64,000 bases of DNA from Fictibacillus halophilus (GCF_016401385.1 NZ_JAEACF010000001.1:2914001-2978000), one strand, 5' to 3'; shown: positions 1-8,628, counted from the first letter of the stretch. The notes: generated by a model not told the origin, from the letters alone. Numbers and translations are program-made.

Positions 1-227
1 AAAAGATCATTAGTCAGGATGGTACATTCATCTATTGAGATATCTGGTTGTATACGCAGCCCACCCATCGTAGTGATCATCTCTTTATCAGCCCCTACAG
101 TTACTACGTTTAAAGGTGATATATCTTTTTTAAAGTACCTCCCTGTACGTAGTTCCGCAATCAAGTAACCATACTCCCAGTCAGACATTGTGTTAAAAAC
201 ATAGAGATAAACGCTTCTTGTTTCCAT
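1..227 (-). CDS. DJ-1/PfpI family protein (3' end outside window)
   Basis: Only the first 75 codons are inside the window; the gene runs off the left edge. The start METRSVYLYVFNTMSDWEYG, then a conserved TVGADKEMITTMGGLRIQPD stretch, fits type 1 glutamine amidotransferase-like (DJ-1/PfpI) proteins of Bacillus. In this family a nucleophile cysteine lies near residue 100, which is not visible here, so activity cannot be judged. It lies downstream of a YafY/WYL regulator gene on the same strand, but a strong terminator separates them, so co-transcription would need read-through. A role in stress response or protein repair is family knowledge only. Confidence 0.75.
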   Translation of the reverse strand, partial: METRSVYLYVFNTMSDWEYGYLIAELRTGRYFKKDISPLNVVTVGADKEMITTMGGLRIQPDISIDECTILTNDL

Positions 228-270
228 CTAATAACTCTCCTCATCACATGTAATATAGCTCATTATAAAA

Positions 271-303
271 TAACTTCCCTGACAGCTAACGTCAGGGAAG
301 TTA
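271..303 (-). terminator. Rho-independent terminator of the WYL regulator gene
   Basis: A perfect 13-bp inverted repeat (TAACTTCCCTGAC / GTCAGGGAAGTTA) with a 7-nt loop abuts the stop codon of the regulator and is followed on the minus strand by TTTTAT. Confidence 0.8.
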
Positions 304-1266
304 TCAAACTTGATGAAAGTTTATTAGATCTGAAAGTACTTCAATCAGCCTTTTCTTTAGACTAACTGGCTCAATCACTTGAATAGATCTACCGTACGGT
401 AAAAGTAAATGAGGAACATATGTATGTAAGATATCCTTTTCCAAAAGAAAGGTTGCTTGATTGGATGACTGACTCTGTAAATAATGTCCTAAAAACCAAT
501 GTTGACATATGTCTCTTATGGTCTTTGTATTTCCATTTATAACTAAAGTTGTGATCTCATCTTTATCTTGATGAGTTGGCAGCAGGTTCTTCATAAAAAA
601 GTCAGAAGCTGAAAAATCTTTTGGCCGTATAAACCTGTCTTCGGTTAAGAGGAACCTCTCAATTCGGTCTACTCTAAAACTACGTACTTCCTTCCTTAGA
701 TGACAAAAGCCAATCACATACCATTTCCTATTCCAATAGATGATTCTGTACGGATCGATCAATCTATCACTCGATTGGTTCTCTTTATTATTTTGGTAAG
801 TAATCTTTACGGAGTTCCCCTCCGCTACTGAAGTCTCCAACTCTTTTAACGTAGATTCTACAGAGGATGATCGTAGTTGACTGATTACTTCAAGGCTAGA
901 TAAATGTTGGTTTCTCTTTGTTTCCTGCTCTGGATTTGAGTATCTACCTAGTTTGGATACCGCCCTATTTAGTGCTTCACCTCCATAATAGCCCGCTTCA
1001 CTTGCAAAAACAGCTGCGTGAAACAGTGACGTTTGCTCCTCAATATCAAAGAGAAGAGGAGCCTCTATAAAATGGTTCAATAAAGAGTATCCACCGTTAT
1101 GTCCAGAATCTGAAATGATAGGTACACCACTTGTTGAAAGGGTATCAATATACCGATACACCGTCCTAATATTAAGCTCTAACTTCTCTGATATTTGTTG
1201 AGCAGTGACTTTTTCACCTGACCGAAGCATCCATAAAACGGCTAGCATATTGTCTATTTTAGGCAT
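304..1266 (-). CDS. YafY-type HTH/WYL transcriptional regulator
   Basis: A 320-residue DNA-binding regulator. Residues 1-60 form a winged HTH (MPKIDNMLAVLWMLRSGEKV, then RTVYRYIDTLSTSGVPI, which resembles the HTH_11/DeoR recognition segment). A WYL domain follows around residues 150-230 (KITYQNN, DPYRIIYWNRKWYVIGFC, RSFRVDRIERF), with a WYL C-terminal extension. WYL domains bind small ligands or nucleic acids in other systems. I start at the inner ATG (1266) because family members begin MxKxxxML; five further codons are open upstream. The next gene downstream encodes a DJ-1/PfpI protein, a plausible target. The effector is unknown. Confidence 0.85.
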   Translation of the reverse strand: MPKIDNMLAVLWMLRSGEKVTAQQISEKLELNIRTVYRYIDTLSTSGVPIISDSGHNGGYSLLNHFIEAPLLFDIEEQTSLFHAAVFASEAGYYGGEALNRAVSKLGRYSNPEQETKRNQHLSSLEVISQLRSSSVESTLKELETSVAEGNSVKITYQNNKENQSSDRLIDPYRIIYWNRKWYVIGFCHLRKEVRSFRVDRIERFLLTEDRFIRPKDFSASDFFMKNLLPTHQDKDEITTLVINGNTKTIRDICQHWFLGHYLQSQSSNQATFLLEKDILHTYVPHLLLPYGRSIQVIEPVSLKKRLIEVLSDLINFHQV

Positions 1267-1362
1267 AAAAAAACTCCACATCTTAGTATAAATACATCCA
1301 AACTCTAGTATAGCTCATAAAAAAGGGTGAAATTGTAATTTAATTGAGGTTTTTACACAATC

Positions 1363-1602
1363 TTACGATGATTCATTTTTAAAAGCATATAATTCCTCTA
1401 GCAAATTATCAGATAGGATGTTTGTTATTCCTAACCTCAATAGGTACCATGCTTCCACAAGTCGCCCAGAGAAGGTGATGAGCGTTTTGTTTCGCAATTC
1501 GACAAAAGATTTTAGCTTATAAAAACCAGCAAGCGCTGAAGGTTCTAAATAGATTCCTTCTGAATTTGTAGATTCATAAAAAAAGAAATCTACTTCCACC
1601 AC
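1363..1602 (-). pseudogene. dsdA: dsdA (D-serine dehydratase) C-terminal remnant, frameshifted
   Basis: The 79-codon ORF contains EGIYLEPSALAGF, the C-terminal signature of PLP-dependent D-serine ammonia-lyase, followed by ELRNKT. The frame then drifts. One frame over, bases about 1448-1483 read HLLWATCGSMVP, which matches the family's HxxWATGGxMVP. So a 1-2 base indel near 1485 has shifted the frame, and one glycine of the loop has become cysteine. Everything N-terminal to this (roughly 370 residues in the family, including the PLP lysine) is absent. The fragment ends against the pxpA terminator, which suggests a deletion joined the two. Confidence 0.8.
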
Positions 1603-1605
1603 TCA

Positions 1606-1638
1606 CAAAAAAAGCCCAAAGGGACATCCCTTTGAGCT
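1606..1638 (-). terminator. Terminator of pxpA
   Basis: The stem AGCtCAAAGGG/CCCTTTgGGCT is followed on the minus strand by seven T residues, directly downstream of the pxpA stop. Confidence 0.85.
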
Positions 1639-1652
1639 AACTTCACTCTAAT

Positions 1653-2420
1653 TTATATACTTTCTCCGATTTTACGAACAGAGATCCCTGAATCCTCTAA
1701 CGTTTGTCTGATTTTCTTCGCAAAACTTAGCGCATGAGCTCCGTCACCGTGAATGCAGACTGTATCTGCCTGAATATCTACATCAATATCTTGCTGCGTC
1801 ATCACTTTTCCCTCTTTTGCCATGCGTATCACTTGTGCAACAGCTCGATCGTCATCCGTAATCACCGCATGTGGCAACTTGCGTGAAGTAAGCGTGCGAT
1901 CTTGCTGGTATGTGCGGTCAGCGAAAACTTCCGATGCTGTGCGCAAGCCAGCCTTTTCACCCGCTTTAACGAGTTCGCTTCCCGCAAGTCCGAATAAAAT
2001 AAGCTCAGGATTCACTTTGTAAACCGCTTCGGCAATCGCTTCAGACAATTCACGATTCACCGCTGCCATGTTATAAAGTGCGCCATGTGGTTTCACGTGC
2101 TGAATTTTTCCGCCTTCAGCCTGTACGAATCCCCATAACGAGCCGATTTGATAAACCACCATCTCATATGCTTCTTGAGGAGAGATGTCCATGTTTCTAC
2201 GGCCGAAACCTGCCAGATCAGGCAAACCCGGATGAACACCGATTCCAACTTCATGCTCTAGTGCTAGTTTCACCGTTTTCCTCATCGTTGCAGGATCTCC
2301 CGCATGAAAACCGCATGCGATGTTTGCTGATGTTATGTATTTTAAAATCTCTTCGTCAGTTCCAAGTTGGTAAGCTCCAAAACTCTCGCCCATATCGCAG
2401 TTAATATCAATAATACTCAT
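1653..2420 (-). CDS. pxpA: 5-oxoprolinase subunit A (LamB/YcsF family)
   Basis: PxpA works with PxpB and PxpC to hydrolyse 5-oxoproline (pyroglutamate) to glutamate with ATP in the cytosol. The N-terminus [15 protein letters not shown], the [10 protein letters not shown] motif near residue 40 and the VKPHGALYN segment near residue 110 are diagnostic. The length of 255 residues is normal. The start at 2420 is preceded by GGGAGGTC at proper spacing; a start five codons upstream lacks this. No pxpB or pxpC lies next to it here, unlike B. subtilis, so the partner subunits must be elsewhere. Confidence 0.93.
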   Translation of the reverse strand: MSIIDINCDMGESFGAYQLGTDEEILKYITSANIACGFHAGDPATMRKTVKLALEHEVGIGVHPGLPDLAGFGRRNMDISPQEAYEMVVYQIGSLWGFVQAEGGKIQHVKPHGALYNMAAVNRELSEAIAEAVYKVNPELILFGLAGSELVKAGEKAGLRTASEVFADRTYQQDRTLTSRKLPHAVITDDDRAVAQVIRMAKEGKVMTQQDIDVDIQADTVCIHGDGAHALSFAKKIRQTLEDSGISVRKIGESI

Positions 2421-2525
2421 GAAAAGACCTCCCACTTTTTAAACATGTGTTTAATTTACCCAACTGTACGACAAGTTTTATATATTGTAAAATGTTTAGG
2501 AAGACTAATGAAGGAGGTGAGACAT

Positions 2526-2840
2526 TTGGAAAAAGTACTGAATGAAATCTTAGTAAAATTACTCAGCATTGATAACAAAGTGTCTGATTTAGATAACAAA
2601 GTTTTTAATTTAGATAATAAAGTGTCTGATTTGGATAACAAAGTTTCTAATTTAGATAAGAAGGTAAACAATTTAGATAATAAGGTAACAAATCTAGAAA
2701 CTGGCCAACAACAGATTGTAACTAGACTGGATACATTTGAAACAGATGTAAAAGATGTAAAAGCAACTGTCGATCGGATCGTTAGCCAAAATGATGATGT
2801 AATTGGGTTATTAAAAGTCATGCAAAAACAAAAGCATTAA
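2526..2840 (+). CDS. Small heptad-repeat coiled-coil protein
   Basis: A 104-residue protein started by TTG at 2526, five bases after a near-perfect ribosome site AAGGAGGTGA (2511-2520). Longer upstream ORF extensions run into pxpA and are not credible. Residues about 15-60 are at least six heptads of the type LDNKVSD/LDNKVFN/LDKKVNN, encoded by 21-bp near-identical DNA repeats. A less repetitive helical tail (QQQIVTRLDTF...DVKATVDRIVSQ) follows. It is predicted to be a long parallel coiled coil with hydrophobic a/d positions (L, V). It has no signal peptide or membrane segment. Function is unknown; proteins of this form occur in Bacillaceae without an assigned role. Confidence 0.75.
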   Translation: MEKVLNEILVKLLSIDNKVSDLDNKVFNLDNKVSDLDNKVSNLDKKVNNLDNKVTNLETGQQQIVTRLDTFETDVKDVKATVDRIVSQNDDVIGLLKVMQKQKH

Positions 2841-2956
2841 CCCCTCATATCATGTCGTGTAGATTACTTCACAAAAAGTCCTCGATTGTGCATTTCTAAA
2901 TCAATTTCAAAATTCTCAAATCCTAAAAAAATGGAAAGCCTCTTGAGAGCAAGGGG

Positions 2957-4099
2957 CTAATTTATTTTCAAATATATCAATCGTGCAATGTTCTCCGCTG
3001 TTTTTTCCACATTTTGAGCTCCATGCAACAAAGCTTCCTCCAACGTCACAACACTATTCATAACACTAAACACAGCATCAATTCCGTAATCATACACTGC
3101 TTCATAATCAGGACCAATGCTTCCAGCAATAGCAACAACCGGTACATGTTCCACAACAGTCTTCGATCGTTTCGCTACACCGACAGGCGCTTTTCCATGT
3201 ATCGTCTGAGAATCGATCCTCCCTTCTCCAACAATCACAAGATGCGCGCCGCGAACCGCATCTTCAAAACCAATTACGTCCAGTACGAGATCGATTCCGC
3301 TTTGCAGCTTTCCATCTAAAAATGCCACGACTCCAGCACCAAGGCCACCAGCAGCACCAGCTCCAGGCAATTCATCCACTGCTACACCAAGATTCCGCTC
3401 CACCACTTCAGCGTATCTTTTTAAACTATCATCTAAAATACCTACCATCTCTGGCGTTGCACCTTTTTGCGGTCCAAAAACAGCGGATGCACCGAGTGGT
3501 CCTGTTAGCGGATTGGTCACATCGCATGCCACATCCACTTTCACCGACTGCAGCCTAGCATCTAATCCAGATACATCGATGCTTAACAGCTCGCTGAGCG
3601 CTTCCCCGCCTGCAGGCAACTCATCGCCGTTCACATTCAAAAATTTTACACCGAGTGCAGAAGCCATTCCAGCACCGCCGTCGTTTGTTGCAGATCCACC
3701 AAGTCCGAGCACGATTCGTTCTATTCCGCGATCCAACGCATCTAAAATCAGTTCACCTGTCCCGCGTGATGTCGTCACACATGGATTTCGCAGCTCACTC
3801 GGCACAAGATGCAGACCGGAGGCGGCAGCCATCTCAATTACTGCGGTCTTCCCGTCACCTGTCACTCCGTAAAACGCATCCACTTTTTCACCGAGCGGAC
3901 CTGTCGCCTGGAGCTCAACCATAACGCCCCCTGTCGCATCAACAACCGATGTAACCGTTCCTTCTCCACCGTCCCCTACAGGCACGTTCACATATTCTGC
4001 GTGGGGAAATGTCTTTTTAAAACCAGCTTCCACTGCTCTACAGACCTCAGTCGCTGTCATACTCTCTTTGAATGAATCAGGAGCGATGACAATTTTCAT
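2957..4099 (-). CDS. glxK: Glycerate kinase
   Basis: This 380-residue enzyme phosphorylates glycerate with ATP. Family marks are MKIVIAPDSFKESMTA at the start, PVGDGGEGT near residue 45, GLGGSATNDGGAGMASALG near residue 135, and GAGAAGGLGAG near residue 250. The length equals that of GlxK/GarK proteins. The ATG at 4099 follows TAGGTGG; a GTG three codons earlier overlaps that ribosome site and is less likely. The gene stands alone, and no glyoxylate genes are nearby. Whether the product is 2- or 3-phosphoglycerate cannot be read from sequence. Confidence 0.92.
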   Translation of the reverse strand: MKIVIAPDSFKESMTATEVCRAVEAGFKKTFPHAEYVNVPVGDGGEGTVTSVVDATGGVMVELQATGPLGEKVDAFYGVTGDGKTAVIEMAAASGLHLVPSELRNPCVTTSRGTGELILDALDRGIERIVLGLGGSATNDGGAGMASALGVKFLNVNGDELPAGGEALSELLSIDVSGLDARLQSVKVDVACDVTNPLTGPLGASAVFGPQKGATPEMVGILDDSLKRYAEVVERNLGVAVDELPGAGAAGGLGAGVVAFLDGKLQSGIDLVLDVIGFEDAVRGAHLVIVGEGRIDSQTIHGKAPVGVAKRSKTVVEHVPVVAIAGSIGPDYEAVYDYGIDAVFSVMNSVVTLEEALLHGAQNVEKTAENIARLIYLKIN

Positions 4100-4180
4100 T
4101 GCGTCCACCTACTTCTCATTTAAACTTTCTACCTCTGTTCATTTCAATATGAGGATTCCTAAACCTTCATCTTCCTTTGA

Positions 4181-4217
4181 TTTACGGTACGTGTTTTTAT
4201 ATTTATTACACGTTCAC
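4181..4217 (+). repeat. 37-bp leader element, copy 1
   Basis: This segment begins TTTACGGTACGTG and ends TTACACGTTCAC. It matches 19354-19390 at 36 of 37 positions. It contains the inverted hexamers ACGTGT and ACACGT, 13 bp apart. It directly precedes a 21-bp-step repeat array, as does the other copy. Confidence 0.85.
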
Positions 4218-4237
4218 ACATATTGAGGGCGTTTTCA

Positions 4238-4305
4238 ATCAATTCGACATTTGACTCACACAATTCGACTCAGATTCCGCACAAGTATGCGTCTTATACA
4301 CACAC
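4238..4305 (+). repeat. Degenerate 21-bp-step array (core AATTCGACTCA)
   Basis: AATTCGAC occurs at 4241 and again at 4262, exactly 21 bp apart, each followed by a CACAC/CGCAC block. The CACAA element recurs in the same register near 4259, 4280 and 4301. Later units are decayed. An inverted repeat GTATGCGT/ACGCATAC lies at about 4285-4325. The array sits between divergent glxK and pssA in a 415-bp gap that otherwise holds only a likely pssA promoter. Confidence 0.6.
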
Positions 4306-4514
4306 ATCATCACGAATTACGCATACCTGGCCTTTATTTCTAACCATACTTAAAAAACACTCTGTCAAAAAGATAAGATAGGACTTCTCAAAAATACATA
4401 CCTCGTATAACTACCGAAAAATATGTTAAACTACTCACTTAACCAAAAAAACATAACTTTTTCCAATAAAATCATCTATTATATAGAGAAGAGTATTTTT
4501 TAAGGACGTGAACA

Positions 4515-5240
4515 ATGAAAAAGCATATTCCAAACTTATTAACTTTAGGAAATTTATTCTGTGGGTTTCTTTCCATCGGTTACGTTTCAAACGGAGATAT
4601 TCGAAACGCAGCCATCCTCATTTTTATTGCGATGATGCTGGATGCGGTCGACGGAAGAGCAGCTCGGATTTTAGGGGTCTCAGGAAACCTTGGCAAGGAA
4701 CTCGATTCCCTTGCGGATGTTGTCTCCTTTGGTGTAGCACCCGCTTATTTTGTAGCGAATACCTATTTTGCTCATCTAGGAATGTGGGGCTTTCTGTTTG
4801 CAGGGTTGTTTCCGTTATTCGGCGCATACCGCCTAGCGCGTTTTAACATTACGGCTGCCGAAGAATCGATGAAATATTTTAAAGGGATCCCGATTCCATT
4901 AGCAGGTGGAATTGTTGTATTCTTAGTCTTTTTTGTAAAATGGATTCCACTATGGATATTTGTTCTTCTTTTTTACGGACTCGGCTTATTAATGGTGAGC
5001 ACGATTAAGATTCCGAGTTTCAAGGATATACCGATGCCGCGATACGGTACAATTATCTCGCTATTTTTGTTCTATATGTTTTACTTACTGGCAAAGAACA
5101 AATTCGAAAGCGTACCGATCTTCTTTTATGTCGCGCTTGCCACGTACTTCTTATTTATTGGGGTTCGTTTTATAAAAGTAAAAGAAATCAAAATTCGACG
5201 ACCTCGCCGACCTCGTCGGAACAAAAGAAGACGCTTCTAA
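4515..5240 (+). CDS. pssA: CDP-diacylglycerol-serine O-phosphatidyltransferase
   Basis: This integral membrane enzyme makes phosphatidylserine from CDP-diacylglycerol and serine, the first step to phosphatidylethanolamine. The CDP-alcohol phosphatidyltransferase motif DG-x2-AR-x8-G-x3-D-x3-D is complete: D46, G47, A50, R51, G60, D64, D68. Several hydrophobic segments follow, and a basic tail (RRPRRPRRNKRRRF) ends the protein, as in Gram-positive type II Pss. The start has AAGGACGTG upstream. No psd is adjacent, so the decarboxylase gene must be elsewhere. Confidence 0.94.
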   Translation: MKKHIPNLLTLGNLFCGFLSIGYVSNGDIRNAAILIFIAMMLDAVDGRAARILGVSGNLGKELDSLADVVSFGVAPAYFVANTYFAHLGMWGFLFAGLFPLFGAYRLARFNITAAEESMKYFKGIPIPLAGGIVVFLVFFVKWIPLWIFVLLFYGLGLLMVSTIKIPSFKDIPMPRYGTIISLFLFYMFYLLAKNKFESVPIFFYVALATYFLFIGVRFIKVKEIKIRRPRRPRRNKRRRF

Positions 5241-5252
5241 AGAACCTACCTA

Positions 5253-5288
5253 CCAGATGCTAAAAAACATAGCGTCTGGTTTTATTTT
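5253..5288 (+). terminator. Terminator of pssA
   Basis: The stem CCAGATGCTA/TAGCGTCTGG is followed by TTTTATTTTT. Confidence 0.85.
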
Positions 5289-5384
5289 TGAATCATCTTT
5301 TCCCCTCTCCCTTCATATAATGTCACAATAAGCGAAACATGTACTTTGTGAAATGGACAAATCATGTTTGAGAGGAGAGATGGT

Positions 5385-5741
5385 ATGAACAACTACCCAA
5401 ACCTTAGGGAGTTTTATGAAAAGGTGCCTATTTTAATCGGTGAGAATGATCGGGCCGCTCTAAAGAATAAAGCTCAAGAAGACGACGCTGCACTTGAAAG
5501 CTCCACACATTGGCTCATCGCGATGGAAGGCAGTGAAAAGCAACGAAATGTTTACCACTGGAAGGTGCTCATCTATCCTTCACAAACAAAGGTGATACAT
5601 TGTTATAAGTCGCCTTATTACGCGTCGCAACACTTTACATCCATCTATGAAGCGATCGAATACTCTAACGAGCTAAGCCAAAAAGCACGCGAAGATCTGC
5701 TAAGTACGATTGAAAAGCCTGCCCTACAAAGAGAAGCATGA
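5385..5741 (+). CDS. Conserved-looking small cytosolic protein, unknown function
   Basis: A 118-residue protein starting MNNYPNLREFYEKVPILIGE, with the ribosome site GAGGAGAG six bases before the ATG at 5385. It has no signal peptide or membrane helix. The centre is rich in aromatic residues (YHWKVLIYPSQTKVIHCYKSPYYASQHF) and the ends are charged, which suggests a small folded alpha/beta domain. Codon use resembles the neighbours. I do not recognise the family. It stands alone between pssA and a DUF2628 gene. Confidence 0.65.
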   Translation: MNNYPNLREFYEKVPILIGENDRAALKNKAQEDDAALESSTHWLIAMEGSEKQRNVYHWKVLIYPSQTKVIHCYKSPYYASQHFTSIYEAIEYSNELSQKAREDLLSTIEKPALQREA

Positions 5742-5956
5742 CTCGATTCACCCTAGCTTTTCTTTTTGCTACAGATTGTGAAACAGTGTACATAGAAAAT
5801 CAAACTACATAAGAAACGAACCAATGAAGTGGATCAAAAACCAGTTCATTTTTATTATGTCTTTTTTCAAAAATAAGTGCAGACGGACTTACATAATAAA
5901 GGTATAGTAGAAAAATAAGGAAATGAAACAAGGACGATATAAAGAGGAGAATCACG

Positions 5957-6727
5957 ATGAACGAAGCACACCAAGAGGACACTACCTCATTTCAGGAACA
6001 ACATCAAGTTGTTCAGAAAAACATTGCGTATTACGACTTAAAATGGAGATCTGTTGAGAACCCGTCAACTAAAAGCACTTGGAACTGGCTTGCCTTTCTC
6101 TTTTCAACGTTTTGGCTCGCTTATCGAAAGATGTATAAACCTTTCTTTATTATTGCAGGTCTTCAATTGCTCTGGGCGGTACCCTTTTATTTTATAGACC
6201 TTACTGCATGGCTTGACCTATTCTTTTACGGAATTATATCCATAATCGTTGGTTTTTTCGGAAATCGCTGGTATTTTAATCATACGAACACCGTATTGAA
6301 ACAAGCTAGTGCTTTACCTGACTCCGTTCAAGAATCTTATATCCAAACTAAGGGCGGAACGCATGTTGGCATTATGCTCGGTTTACATGCCCTTTTGTTT
6401 GCATTATTTTTTGCATTGGATTTCGGTCTATCTTTCATACCAACAGAAACGAATATAAAAAATGTAGTACGAATAAACGGAGAGGCAGATACATTAGAAG
6501 CTTACACGGACAATCCTCAGTGGAACTATATTAAACAAGATGGTCGTCACCATGTTGTGGAGTTTACTGGCTACGATTACACCGAGAAAGAAGATGTGAG
6601 AATCGTCTTTTATGTTTACTTCGACAAGTATATGTATGAATGGAATCAAATCTTTATTAACGGTAAAAAACTGAACGAAGAAGATTCAATGGATTATGAG
6701 CTATATATTGAAGAAAATTCATGGTAA
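5957..6727 (+). CDS. DUF2628 membrane protein
   Basis: A 256-residue protein. Its signature is the WNWLAFLFSTFWLAYRKMYK segment near residue 45, typical of DUF2628 proteins. A hydrophobic block of about two or three membrane spans follows (residues 65-110), then another span near residue 140 and a soluble C-terminal domain of about 100 residues outside the bilayer. The ribosome site AAAGAGGAGA precedes the ATG. The molecular role of this family is not known. The C-terminal domain (HHVVEFTGYDYTEKEDVRIVF) may bind a ligand or protein, which is speculation. Confidence 0.75.
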   Translation: MNEAHQEDTTSFQEQHQVVQKNIAYYDLKWRSVENPSTKSTWNWLAFLFSTFWLAYRKMYKPFFIIAGLQLLWAVPFYFIDLTAWLDLFFYGIISIIVGFFGNRWYFNHTNTVLKQASALPDSVQESYIQTKGGTHVGIMLGLHALLFALFFALDFGLSFIPTETNIKNVVRINGEADTLEAYTDNPQWNYIKQDGRHHVVEFTGYDYTEKEDVRIVFYVYFDKYMYEWNQIFINGKKLNEEDSMDYELYIEENSW

Positions 6728-6730
6728 ACG

Positions 6731-6760
6731 AAAAGTCTCCCTATCAATCGGGAGACTTTT
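6731..6760. terminator. Bidirectional terminator between convergent genes
   Basis: A perfect stem AAAAGTCTCCC/GGGAGACTTTT with an 8-nt loop serves both the DUF2628 gene (+) and the ABC exporter gene (-). Confidence 0.85.
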
Positions 6761-6771
6761 GTTAGTTGCAT

Positions 6772-8514
6772 CTAATATTGTAACTCAAACTGCTTATTGT
6801 AAAGCTGCGCATACGCTCCATTGCGGCTAAGCAATGCATCGTGCGTTCCTTCCTCCACAATTCCTTCGTTCGTTAGGACAATAATTCGTTCAGCGTTGCG
6901 AATCGTTGAAAGGCGGTGAGCAATTACAATCGTTGTCCTTCCTTTTGCTAAAGACTCTAGTGATTCCTTTATAACTCCCTCAGATTCATTATCCAGCGCA
7001 CTCGTCGCTTCATCCAGAATCAGGATAGACGGATTCTTCAAGAATACGCGCGCAATACTTAGCCGTTGCTTCTGACCACCAGAAAGCTTGACTCCTCGTT
7101 GACCGATGTCAGAGTGATACCCATTAGGTAAATCCATAATGAAATCGTGAGCATTTGCCTGTTTTGCAGCTGCCACCACTTCTTCATCTGTCGCTTCACT
7201 ATTTCCGTAGCGGACATTCTCCATCACTGTTCCCGCGAACAAATAAACATCCTGTTGAACAACACCAATTTCATTTCTCAAATCGTTTAAATCAAGCTTC
7301 CGTATGTCCACACCATCAAGCTGCACTTTCCCCTCTGTCACATCATAAAAGCGAGGGATGAGCGAGCAAAGTGTTGTCTTTCCCGCACCAGATGGCCCCA
7401 CTAGCGCAACGTACTCTCCTGGCTTTATATGCAGAGAAAGATTCGAAAACACAGGAGCCAAATGCGATTCGTATCGAAAGCTAACTTTGTTAATCAAAAT
7501 TTCTCCTTCGACCTCTGAAAGTTTCACGGCATCTTTTTGACTTTCGACGTCTGGCTTCAGGTTCATGATCTCCATAAAACGCTGAAAGCCTGTAATGCCT
7601 TCTTGAAACTGTGTGCTCATATGAGTCAAACGCTGTATGGGCTCCACCATATAGCCGACATATAATAAAAATGTGATCAGATCAGCTAAATCCAACGTTT
7701 GGTTGACGATACTGGCACTTCCGAACACAACAACGGTAATCGTAATAAGCTGGATTAAGATTTGTATGCTGTTATAAAAGGTTGCTTCTACCTTATACGT
7801 GTTCCTACGACTTTCTAAAAAACGGAGATTTTCTCTGTTAAACTTATGAATTTCCACCTGTTCGTTCGCAAATGTTTTTACGACACGAATGCCTGAAAGT
7901 GTATCTTCAAGCTGAGCATTGATATCTGCGATTCGCTCCTTATTTCGCCGCAGTGCTTCATTTTCTTTCTTGTTAAAATAGAGCGAGAGAAAACCAATGA
8001 CTGGCAGAAACAAAAACACCGCAAGCGTTAGAGGAACATTAATAAAAAACAAGATAACAAATGCTCCTACAAACCTTACGAAATATTTAACGTAATCTTC
8101 TGGACCGTGGTGGTACAGTTCAGCTAGTAAGAATAAGTCGTTCGTTACCCGAGACATGAGTTGGCCCGTCTTTTCTTTATCGTAAAAGCTAAAAGAAAGT
8201 TTTTGCAGATGCTGAAACAACTCACTGCGAATATCACTTTCCATTCGAGCACCAACTTCATGGCCTTTATAATCGACAAAGTAGGTTCCGAGATTCTGAA
8301 TAACAACTAAAGCGAGCATGATTCCGCCGATCCAGTAAACTTTATGAAGGGCAACAGACAAGTCCCCTTCCAAAACATCCTTGGTTATATACCGAACAAG
8401 CAGCGGAAGAACGAGCGTTATACCCGAAACAATAAACGCAGTAATTAATACCGTTACAAACAACGGCAAATACGGTCTGTAATAGGAGAAAAAACGTTTG
8501 ATTGGAAAATGCAT
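6772..8514 (-). CDS. ABC-type exporter half transporter (MsbA/YwjA-like)
   Basis: A fused permease-ATPase of 580 residues that would dimerise to export a lipid or drug. Residues 1-310 hold six membrane helices. The C-terminal ATPase has Walker A GPSGAGKTT, signature LSGGQKQR, Walker B ILILDEATSALD and the H-loop IAHRLST, all intact. It stands as a single half transporter, so a homodimer is expected. The ribosome site AAGGGG is locked in a predicted hairpin (8519-8553) and an 18-codon ORF lies just upstream, so expression is probably set by attenuation. The substrate cannot be inferred. Confidence 0.9.
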   Translation of the reverse strand: MHFPIKRFFSYYRPYLPLFVTVLITAFIVSGITLVLPLLVRYITKDVLEGDLSVALHKVYWIGGIMLALVVIQNLGTYFVDYKGHEVGARMESDIRSELFQHLQKLSFSFYDKEKTGQLMSRVTNDLFLLAELYHHGPEDYVKYFVRFVGAFVILFFINVPLTLAVFLFLPVIGFLSLYFNKKENEALRRNKERIADINAQLEDTLSGIRVVKTFANEQVEIHKFNRENLRFLESRRNTYKVEATFYNSIQILIQLITITVVVFGSASIVNQTLDLADLITFLLYVGYMVEPIQRLTHMSTQFQEGITGFQRFMEIMNLKPDVESQKDAVKLSEVEGEILINKVSFRYESHLAPVFSNLSLHIKPGEYVALVGPSGAGKTTLCSLIPRFYDVTEGKVQLDGVDIRKLDLNDLRNEIGVVQQDVYLFAGTVMENVRYGNSEATDEEVVAAAKQANAHDFIMDLPNGYHSDIGQRGVKLSGGQKQRLSIARVFLKNPSILILDEATSALDNESEGVIKESLESLAKGRTTIVIAHRLSTIRNAERIIVLTNEGIVEEGTHDALLSRNGAYAQLYNKQFELQY

Positions 8515-8518
8515 GATT

Positions 8519-8553
8519 TACCCCTTTGTGTTTTTTACAAGGCACACATAAGG
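8519..8553 (-). promoter_or_regulatory. Hairpin sequestering the ABC gene ribosome site
   Basis: On the minus strand CCCCTT pairs with AAGGGG, the ribosome site of the ABC gene. An inner TGTGT/ACACA stem extends it around a 12-nt loop. CCCTT can also pair with AAGGG inside the upstream leader ORF, giving an alternative fold. Confidence 0.6.
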
Positions 8554-8571
8554 GGACACACCGTCTATAAG

Positions 8572-8628
8572 TTAAGAACGTGTTCCACCCTTATATGTTT
8601 GGACAGTTTGAGTAGTCATTTTTCTCAT
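8572..8628 (-). CDS. Putative leader peptide of the ABC exporter
   Basis: An 18-codon ORF, MRKMTTQTVQTYKGGTRS, has a consensus ribosome site (AAGGAGG) eight bases before its ATG. It ends 57 bases before the ABC exporter start, and a hairpin covering the exporter's ribosome site follows. This arrangement is that of translational or transcriptional attenuators of drug-exporter genes, in which a stalled ribosome refolds the leader; B. subtilis bmrB-bmrCD is a known example. The peptide itself is not recognised. Its function is inferred from position alone. Confidence 0.55.
   Translation of the reverse strand: MRKMTTQTVQTYKGGTRS

Noticed and set aside
2367..2525. Longer N-terminus for the heptad-repeat protein
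   Set aside because: It would overlap pxpA, and the perfect ribosome site lies at 2511-2520, pointing to TTG at 2526.
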